In this document: positions 6,451-10,906 of the stretch, in pieces
How positions within the stretch are numbered: position 1 is the first letter of the stretch
How the letters are laid out: the number at the start of each line of letters is the position of its first letter
DNA from: Gammaproteobacteria bacterium
GTDB lineage: Bacteria > Pseudomonadota > Gammaproteobacteria > GCA-001735895
Length of the DNA: 10,906 nucleotides
Assembly (NCBI GenBank): GCA_003231795.1
Contig: QIJI01000226.1
Coordinates: forward strand, 1-10,906
Direction of reading: 5' to 3'
The notes under the pieces: model-generated
Database searches by the model: none
Seen by the model: the letters and a program-made list of their open reading frames with translations, nothing else
What the model was told of the DNA's origin: nothing
Made by a program: the position numbers and the translations under genes

Positions 6451-7131
6451 TTATTGCCAGGCGACGTCGCGACAGGGCACTGGGTAGGTTAGTTTTACGG
6501 ATGCCTTCTGAAATTCACGAGTCTTATCAAAACAGGTAATCAAGCCGACACCATCCACCCAGAATAACTGGGGATCGAGTACCTTGACCGCGATTGGTTG
6601 AATGGCCTGATTAAGGCGGTGTACTTCAAAATGTAGGTGCGGCAGACCGCCCGATGCCAGACCGCTGGCACCTGAGTACCCGAGAATCTGTCCACGACTA
6701 ACCGAGTCACCTTCCTCCACTACTGCTTCGGTCAGATGAAAGTAGCGCGTCTGAATTCGAAAACCCTGGTCGGTTTTTCCGTGGTTCACCATCACCTGTC
6801 TGCCAAACATGAAAGATAATTCAACCCGCACCACTTCGCCTGCATCGCCTGCAATTACCGGTGTCTTCATCGGTACCAGCAAATCAACGCCCTTATGCTC
6901 TTTGCGGGCCTGGTTACGCACGGGTTTCCCGTCGGAAGGCCCCCATAACGGCATGTAACGCTGGCTGATGCTCGGCGCGTTCGCCGGCATCCGAACTTCG
7001 GTAGAAACTCCGTATTCCAACTTGGAACCGACGATTCTGCCAAAGCCATATTTCTGGTAAACACTGCAGGCACCAACAGCGGCGCTGACGAGCAGAATTA
7101 TTACTATTTTTGTGATGGGTAATTTCAGCAT
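6451..7131 (-). CDS. M23 (LytM-type) metallopeptidase lipoprotein
   Basis: The protein is a predicted lipoprotein. MLKLPITKIVIILLVSAAVG precedes a lipobox Cys (residue 22 of 226), so it should be anchored to an envelope membrane. The M23 domain has a full zinc site: HKGVD (His79, Asp83), the FHL His132, and HLHFE (His165, His167). GEVVRVELSFMFG and GYSGASGLASGGLPHLHFE are typical M23 blocks. Such enzymes usually cut peptidoglycan cross-link peptides. I chose ATG 7131 over an in-frame GTG at 7149 because it gives a cleaner signal peptide; neither has a good ribosome binding site. The C-terminal extension (about 180-226) has two Cys that may form a disulfide. It is probably co-transcribed with the downstream phosphodiesterase gene. 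Confidence 0.88.
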   Translation of the reverse strand: MLKLPITKIVIILLVSAAVGACSVYQKYGFGRIVGSKLEYGVSTEVRMPANAPSISQRYMPLWGPSDGKPVRNQARKEHKGVDLLVPMKTPVIAGDAGEVVRVELSFMFGRQVMVNHGKTDQGFRIQTRYFHLTEAVVEEGDSVSRGQILGYSGASGLASGGLPHLHFEVHRLNQAIQPIAVKVLDPQLFWVDGVGLITCFDKTREFQKASVKLTYPVPCRDVAWQ

Positions 7132-7149
7132 ACCCGAACTGTAATGCAC

Positions 7150-7334
7150 CCGGCATCGAAAGAAAATGACTGTGTATCACTGCCTATCACCTGAATCCGT
7201 AGTTTCCGGTATTAACCCGGGTCGAACCTCACGGCTCATTGACGGTTGCAGCATCAATACGAGGCAGGTACTTCTATACGGGGGATTAACCGCCGTCCGT
7301 GGCAGTTAAAGGGGTATCTGTCATGGCAGCTTTA
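7150..7334. other. Intergenic region without a supported gene
   Basis: This gap between the M23 gene and the small minus-strand gene shows only short open stretches (under 45 codons) with no recognised motif. It contains the 8-bp palindrome ACCCGGGT at 7215-7222, which recurs in a related form at 7714-7723. The promoter of the M23-phosphodiesterase pair should lie here, but I could not pick hexamers with confidence. Confidence 0.4.
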
Positions 7335-7361
7335 AAAAGGCGTTTTTTAGAGATGCCTTTT
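7335..7361 (-). terminator. Intrinsic terminator of the small hypothetical gene
   Basis: On the minus strand AAAAGGC (7361-7355) pairs with GCCTTTT (7341-7335), and the 3' arm ends in a five-T run. The stem overlaps the stop codon of the 77-residue gene. The stem is short (7 bp), so efficiency is uncertain. Confidence 0.5.
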
Positions 7362-7593
7362 ACTGAATATTCGCTTTTTCACGCACCGACTGGAGTCGCT
7401 TGTTGAGAAATCGCAGCTCCGATATCAGATAACGCTTACGGCCCGATTCGAGGTTAACGGCACTATTAATCATAACCTGTTCATTCAAGGTGTCTATCGA
7501 TCGCACAATCTTGATTTCATCGATCGCGAGGCCGAGATATTTCAATACACAGTTCGTCGACAGCGGGTCGATGTGGATGCTGGTCTGGCTCAT
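7360..7593 (-). CDS. Small hypothetical protein, 77 aa
   Basis: I do not recognise this protein. It reads MSQTSIHIDPLSTNCVLKYL and continues as a hydrophilic, probably helical chain. The basic C-terminal half (GRKRYLISELRFLNKRLQSV) could form a coiled coil. No signal peptide or membrane segment is visible. The ATG at 7593 is preferred because TTGAGA lies about 6 nt upstream; an upstream in-frame start at 7644 would add 17 residues with no better ribosome binding site. A TATATA sits about 30 bp upstream as a possible -10. It stands alone, with a terminator directly after it. Confidence 0.5.
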   Translation of the reverse strand: MSQTSIHIDPLSTNCVLKYLGLAIDEIKIVRSIDTLNEQVMINSAVNLESGRKRYLISELRFLNKRLQSVREKANIQ

Positions 7594-7693
7594 GTCGTAT
7601 CTCAAGAATAAATTGAACAGGGTATATAGGCAGCGACCGATCAACTAACTGTGACTCAATTCCGCTCCAACTGCGAAGTTATTCACTGTTTTA

Positions 7694-7724
7694 CCGGGTC
7701 TCGGGGGTTGTGTGACCCGGGTCT
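7694..7724. repeat. CCGGGTCT direct repeats and GACCCGGGTC palindrome
   Basis: CCGGGTCT occurs at 7694-7701 and 7717-7724, and the second copy is part of the perfect 10-bp palindrome GACCCGGGTC (7714-7723). CCGGGTC (7694-7700) can also pair with GACCCGG (7714-7720) as a 7-bp hairpin. It lies about 20 bp past the sirtuin stop and about 100 bp before the small gene. It could be a weak terminator stem without a U-run, or an operator. Confidence 0.35.
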
Positions 7725-7744
7725 AAATTAAACCGGGCTATGCG

Positions 7745-8602
7745 TCACATTATGCGTCGGCCTGACTCGAGCACTGTAGCCGAAGCTGGCTGAATTCGGT
7801 TGATGACATCGGGCAATAAATCGACGCAGTCTTGCTCCAGCTTGAGATCCAGCCATTCGTCGGCACGCGTTTTGCCAAGATTGATGGCAACCATCGGAAG
7901 CCCAAGCAGATGCGCTTTTCGCGCGAAACGAAATCCCGAGTAAACCATTAGCGATGATCCGACAATCAGAATTGCATCCGCAGAGGCTAACGCATCAAAA
8001 CAGCGATCAACGCGTTCGAGCGGAACATTCTCGCCAAAGAAAACGACATCCGGTTTAAGGACTCCACCACATTCCGGGCATTTGGGGACTTCGATCTGGC
8101 GATGATCAAAGCCCTGCAATTGCGCATCTCCGTCGGGAGCAATGGATGCGGTCATTTGATCGAGCACTGGATTGGCTTCGAGCAATTGTTGCTGCATGCC
8201 TGCCCGTGACTGCGAAAAATCGCAGTCGAGACAACTGACTCTAAACAGGGTCCCGTGCAATTCAATGACATTTCGACTTCCCGCCTGCTGGTGCAAACCG
8301 TCGATGTTCTGGGTTACCGTCGTCACCACTCTTCCCAGCGCTTCCAACTGGGCCAGGGCGCGGTGGGCGGCGTTGGGATGCGCAGGGAAATATCGCTGCC
8401 AGGCAACAACCGAGCGTGACCAGTAACGCTGTCGTGCCTCGGGCCGCGCGATAAACTCACTAAATTCCATCGGGCGCCGGTGTTTCCACTGACCGGATTC
8501 ATCGCGATAATCAGGTATCCCGGACGCCGTGCTAAGGCCGGCGCCGGTCAACACGAAAATACGCTGGCGAGCTTCAAGAAACAGTTGTAACTGAGAATTC
8601 AT
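7745..8602 (-). CDS. SIRT4-like (class II) Sir2 NAD-dependent protein deacylase
   Basis: Sirtuins remove acyl groups from lysine using NAD+; class II members related to SIRT4 often act on longer or branched acyl groups or as lipoamidases. In 285 residues the motifs are GAGLSTASGIPDYRDE (20-35, NAD site), TQNIDGLH (97-104), ELHG with catalytic His116, zinc cysteines C124/C127 and C175/C178, APDGD (155-159), KPDVVFFGE (183-191), GSSLMVYSG (215-223) and NLGKTRADE (241-249). APDGD and VYSG with RRPM (42-45) and RQRYW point to the SIRT4 branch rather than CobB. ATG 8602 has AGGT a few bases upstream. It is divergent from the 8653 remnant. Confidence 0.92.
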   Translation of the reverse strand: MNSQLQLFLEARQRIFVLTGAGLSTASGIPDYRDESGQWKHRRPMEFSEFIARPEARQRYWSRSVVAWQRYFPAHPNAAHRALAQLEALGRVVTTVTQNIDGLHQQAGSRNVIELHGTLFRVSCLDCDFSQSRAGMQQQLLEANPVLDQMTASIAPDGDAQLQGFDHRQIEVPKCPECGGVLKPDVVFFGENVPLERVDRCFDALASADAILIVGSSLMVYSGFRFARKAHLLGLPMVAINLGKTRADEWLDLKLEQDCVDLLPDVINRIQPASATVLESGRRIM

Positions 8603-8630
8603 GCTACCTAGTTTATCAGCAAATTTTATT

Positions 8631-8650
8631 GGTAAAAAAAGGCTTTTACC
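8631..8650. promoter_or_regulatory. Inverted repeat between the sirtuin gene and the MetE-like remnant
   Basis: GGTAAAA (8631-8637) and TTTTACC (8644-8650) form a 7-bp inverted repeat with a 6-nt centre. It lies in the short divergent gap, 28 bp upstream of the sirtuin ATG and 2 bp before the remnant's ATG. A regulator could bind it, but in this AT-rich stretch it may be chance. Confidence 0.25.
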
Positions 8651-8652
8651 TG

Positions 8653-8869
8653 ATGTACACCCTGACTTACTATTACGGCATGGGCATTCCCTCTACCTGC
8701 ATCGGCGCTTTCTCCAAGCCGGACAATATCGATATCGGTAATTTTTCTGAAACCGAGTTACAGGGTGAACGCCTGCTGGCGGCGCCGAACTGCGGATTAG
8801 TGATGCTTGATCGAGAACTTAGCCATGCCTAAGCTCAGAACCATCTGCGATGCAGCCACCTCGATTTGA
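8653..8869 (+). pseudogene. MetE-like (cobalamin-independent methionine synthase family) gene remnant
   Basis: The frame from ATG 8653 gives MYTLTYYYGMGIPSTCIGAF, then SKPDNIDIGNFSE, which resembles the N-terminus of short MetE-like proteins (TT-x-(I/V)G-(A/S)-(F/Y)-PKP-x). It then passes directly into ERLLAAPNCGLVMLDREL, which resembles their C-terminus (the P(D/N)CGL zinc-ligand region). The frame stops at 8830-8832. Removing one base near 8821 restores AMPKLRTICDAATSI and a stop at 8867-8869. The family is normally about 340 residues or longer, so the core of roughly 280 residues is missing at about 8755-8766, and a frameshift followed. The family match is from memory of motifs. If wrong, this is a 59-residue ORF of unknown kind. 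Confidence 0.5.
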
Positions 8870-8872
8870 ACC

Positions 8873-9868
8873 ATGACCGCAAGCCTATCTGACAAAAAGA
8901 TAATCATGATCCACGGGCTGGCCTCCAAACCAGCGCGTGATATTACGCACCGGTTGTGGCGCAAAACCCTGATTGAAAATATCCGCGTAAGTCATGCACC
9001 ACTGGCGCGTCAACTCGAAGCTGATCCCAATATCTTTGAATCGGCCTACTGGGCTGATAGTGTCCCGCATCACGTCCCGGACGACGCCGCTTACACGCGC
9101 AAGCTCGAGCGGCAGGTTGACAAAGTGATCGAAGAACGCCGGGAAATCAAAGATCGCTTTCACGTCGGCATCGGCGAAAAGGTCGGAGGTTTCTTCAAGG
9201 ATCGTGGACTGGACCTGGTTAAACTTCTGGCAGGCGCACTCACTGTGAAAGACGACGTGATGACCAATTTCCTGCGCGAAACCGAATTGTACGAACAGGA
9301 TCAATACATCTCGGACCAGATCCGCGCTCCGCTCGAAGACGCGTTACGCAGAGCCTGGGATGAAGGGCGTGAACCGATAATCGTTTCCCATAGCATGGGT
9401 ACTTTCATCAGCTTTGACGTGTTATGGAGATTTTCGCACCGACATATCGATGGATTCAAAAATTACCGCAACAAGCGGGTAAAAATGTTTATTACCATGG
9501 GCTCGCCGTTGGGAGACGCAACCGTTCGTGAATTACTGTTTGCACAGCAACACAAGAAACACACGGCACGCCAGTATCCGACCAACATCGATTTCTGGCA
9601 CAACTATGCCTGCCTAGGTGACGTGGTATCGCATCAGAAAAGTTTTGAAGAAATATTTTACGCTCCGATGCGCAAGCTGAAACTATTCCGCTCCAGAAAA
9701 AAGTTTCACAGCATCGATTACGTCGATTTACACAATCCGTTTCAGGTGGTTAGCCACACCGGCAACCGCGGCAAAGAGAAACGCAATCCGCATAAGTCGT
9801 ACGGATACCTGGCTCAGCCCCGGCTAGGAAGTTGGATAGCGGACTATTTACTTGATCAACTCAAGTAG
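8873..9868 (+). CDS. Putative alpha/beta hydrolase (lipase/esterase-like)
   Basis: The 331 residues have an alpha/beta-hydrolase layout. First comes a strand ending in the oxyanion HG motif, KKIIMIHGLASKP (8-20). The nucleophile elbow is IIVSHSMGT with Ser174; this is a variant of GxSxG with Ser in the first position, as in several lipases. A likely acid is Asp250 (in ACLGDVVS), and a likely His is His307 (in NPHKSYGYL). Residues about 70-150 form a long, charged insertion, possibly a lid or cap. There is no signal peptide, so it is probably cytoplasmic. The ATG at 8873 follows the remnant's stop by 3 nt. ATG 8906 would remove the first strand and is less likely. Substrate unknown. Confidence 0.75.
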   Translation: MTASLSDKKIIMIHGLASKPARDITHRLWRKTLIENIRVSHAPLARQLEADPNIFESAYWADSVPHHVPDDAAYTRKLERQVDKVIEERREIKDRFHVGIGEKVGGFFKDRGLDLVKLLAGALTVKDDVMTNFLRETELYEQDQYISDQIRAPLEDALRRAWDEGREPIIVSHSMGTFISFDVLWRFSHRHIDGFKNYRNKRVKMFITMGSPLGDATVRELLFAQQHKKHTARQYPTNIDFWHNYACLGDVVSHQKSFEEIFYAPMRKLKLFRSRKKFHSIDYVDLHNPFQVVSHTGNRGKEKRNPHKSYGYLAQPRLGSWIADYLLDQLK

Positions 9869-9894
9869 AACGGTTGCGAACTATTTTTCAGGCT

Positions 9895-10058
9895 AGGGAG
9901 CCTCTGATTAATTCTGGATGAATCGGGTTGTGTTTCAAAATAGTCAAGTTCAAGGCGTGAAACGCAAGTAATAGCAAGGCTATTGCTAAGTTTCACAACG
10001 CAGAAATTGGCCATTTTGGACACAACACGTTCATTCAGGAATTGATCAGAGGCTCCCT
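9895..10058. mobile_element. MITE-like palindromic element, about 164 bp
   Basis: The whole segment is an imperfect inverted repeat. The outer 20 bases (AGGGAGCCTCTGAT then T/C AATTC) match the reverse complement of the other end at 19 positions. Similarity continues inward: ATGAA, GTTGTGT, AAAAT and GTGAAAC occur in both arms, to a centre near 9977 around AATAGC-AAG-GCTATT. There is no coding capacity. Size and symmetry fit a miniature inverted-repeat element mobilised by a transposase elsewhere. CTA at 9893-9895 and 10061-10063 could be a target duplication, but the right edge is ambiguous. As RNA it would fold into a long hairpin and could terminate both convergent genes. Its ends differ from those of the IS at 610-2153. 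Confidence 0.75.
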
Positions 10059-10060
10059 TA

Positions 10061-10906
10061 CTAGTTTTCAAAAATACAGATACGGTCGCGACCGTTCTGT
10101 TTTGCCTGGTAAAGACTGATATCGGCCTGCTCAATCAGTAATGTCCCGCTCTTGTCGTAAACCGGAAGCATGGCCGAAACGCCGACACTGATAGTGACAT
10201 GATTTGCAACATTCGATGTCACATGCGGGATTTTCGCATCCCGGATAGCAGCCAGGCAAGTTTTCGCAACCCTTAGCGCACCCTCCATTTCCGCCTCGGG
10301 TAGCAAGGCAACAAATTCCTCGCCACCGTAACGTGCGATCAAGTCACCCGCACGCTGCATGCACCCGCTGAGTATCTGCGCCACCGCAATCAGGCAATCA
10401 TCACCACGGAGATGCCCATTGTGGTCGTTGTATTGCTTGAACTTGTCCACATCGATCATTAACAGGGCCAGAGACTTACCGGATCGTGCACCCCGGCCCC
10501 ATTCCGACATCAGGCGAAAATCAAATTCGCGTCGATTGCAAATCGAGGTCAGGGCATCGAATCGGGCAATGTTATTAAGTTGCTGTTGAGAGCGCCGCGC
10601 CTGCAGGTGCATGTTCAGACGGGCCTGTAATACGCTGGGATGAAATGGTTTGGTAATAAAATCGGCAGCACCGGCTTCAAATGCGTTTACTTCTGCCTGA
10701 ATGGATTTTTCATCGGCTACAAATATAACTGGCACCGCAATTTCGATTTCAGAATCGATCGAGTCGCGCCACCAGTCGGTTCCATCAATGCCTTCGAGCA
10801 ATGCAGTATTTACCAGAACCAGATCGGGGATGCCTCGATTAATGGCGGATGACACCAGACTGGAAAAGTCGCTCGCTATTTCCACCTGCGCCGCACGCAT
10901 CTGTTC
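10061..10906 (-). CDS. Receiver-GGDEF diguanylate cyclase, N-terminus cut by window edge
   Basis: Diguanylate cyclases make cyclic di-GMP from two GTP. The reading frame stays open to the right edge, so the true start is outside. Numbering from the Met at 10900, residues 1-100 are the rest of a receiver domain: PDLVLVNTALLEGIDG (25-40), VPVIFVADE (56-64), AGAADFITKPF (77-86). The position that normally holds the phosphoacceptor Asp is Asn31, and the switch Thr/Ser is Ala62; Lys84 is kept. A short linker helix leads to the GGDEF domain: FDALTSICNRREFD (114-127), MIDVDKFKQYND (148-159), active site RYGGEEF (190-196) and a product-inhibition RxxD (183-186) five residues before it. The catalytic part looks intact. 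The stop codon directly abuts the MITE-like element. Confidence 0.9.
   Translation of the reverse strand, partial: EQMRAAQVEIASDFSSLVSSAINRGIPDLVLVNTALLEGIDGTDWWRDSIDSEIEIAVPVIFVADEKSIQAEVNAFEAGAADFITKPFHPSVLQARLNMHLQARRSQQQLNNIARFDALTSICNRREFDFRLMSEWGRGARSGKSLALLMIDVDKFKQYNDHNGHLRGDDCLIAVAQILSGCMQRAGDLIARYGGEEFVALLPEAEMEGALRVAKTCLAAIRDAKIPHVTSNVANHVTISVGVSAMLPVYDKSGTLLIEQADISLYQAKQNGRDRICIFEN

Noticed and set aside
4049..7149. A new defence island built on the DUF6602-like protein
   Set aside because: Neighbours are an acyl-CoA synthetase, a phosphodiesterase and a peptidase with no sign of co-transcription with it; the ExK site is altered. A defence role is not supported by this window.
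7150..7334. Short minus-strand peptide of about 40 codons and a plus-strand 27-codon frame at 7323
   Set aside because: Neither has a family match or ribosome binding site, and the plus frame is built on the terminator of the opposing gene.
9856..10134. Minus-strand reading frame of 92 codons
   Set aside because: It runs through the MITE-like palindrome and overlaps the ends of two real genes; no motif or ribosome binding site supports it.
1..10906. CRISPR arrays, tRNA or rRNA genes
   Set aside because: No regularly spaced direct repeats with unique spacers were seen, and no tRNA or rRNA signature was recognised by eye on either strand.

Overview
The window looks like a chromosomal segment of a proteobacterium, most likely a gammaproteobacterium. 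The evidence is general: a SIRT4-like class II sirtuin, an AcsA/ACSM-type acyl-CoA synthetase, an M23 lipoprotein, a response-regulator-type diguanylate cyclase, and moderate base composition. No tRNA, rRNA, CRISPR array or complete defence operon was found. Genes lie on both strands in short transcription units.

Left part (1-2236) is a degraded toxin-antitoxin and insertion-sequence zone. A HigB2/RelE-like toxin (1-217, minus) is a pseudogene with two in-frame stops and a frameshift. Next to it is an intact BrnA-type antitoxin (357-584, minus). The toxin gene expected in front of it, brnT, survives only as its last 11 codons (574-609), plus a possible promoter, ribosome binding site and start codon on the far side (2154-2211). 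Between these pieces sits a 1.54 kb IS5-like element (610-2153) with 23-bp terminal inverted repeats and an apparently intact DDE transposase. Most of the toxin body is missing, so a deletion accompanied or followed the insertion.

Middle part (2236-7593) holds an acyl-CoA synthetase (minus), divergent from a 532-residue protein (plus). That protein has a DUF6602-like N-terminal domain with an altered ExK motif and a disordered tail carrying five exact copies of PLGSAPIP. Its 3' end overlaps convergently with a glycerophosphodiester phosphodiesterase gene (minus), which lies 2 nt downstream of an M23 metallopeptidase lipoprotein gene. That pair is probably one envelope-related operon. A small unrecognised minus-strand gene with its own terminator follows.

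Right part (7694-10906) holds a SIRT4-like sirtuin (minus) and, divergent from it, the remnant of a MetE-like gene (plus) in which the start and end of the protein are joined with the core missing. Next come a putative alpha/beta hydrolase (plus), a 164-bp near-palindromic MITE-like element between convergent gene ends, and the minus-strand gene of a receiver-GGDEF diguanylate cyclase cut by the window edge. Its receiver domain lacks the usual phosphoacceptor Asp, while the GGEEF active site and RxxD inhibitory site are kept.

The most notable items are the repeat-tailed DUF6602-like protein, the decay of two toxin genes around a surviving antitoxin, the MITE-like palindrome and the MetE-like remnant. 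I see no complete new multi-gene system. The DUF6602-like protein is the best candidate for undescribed biology.
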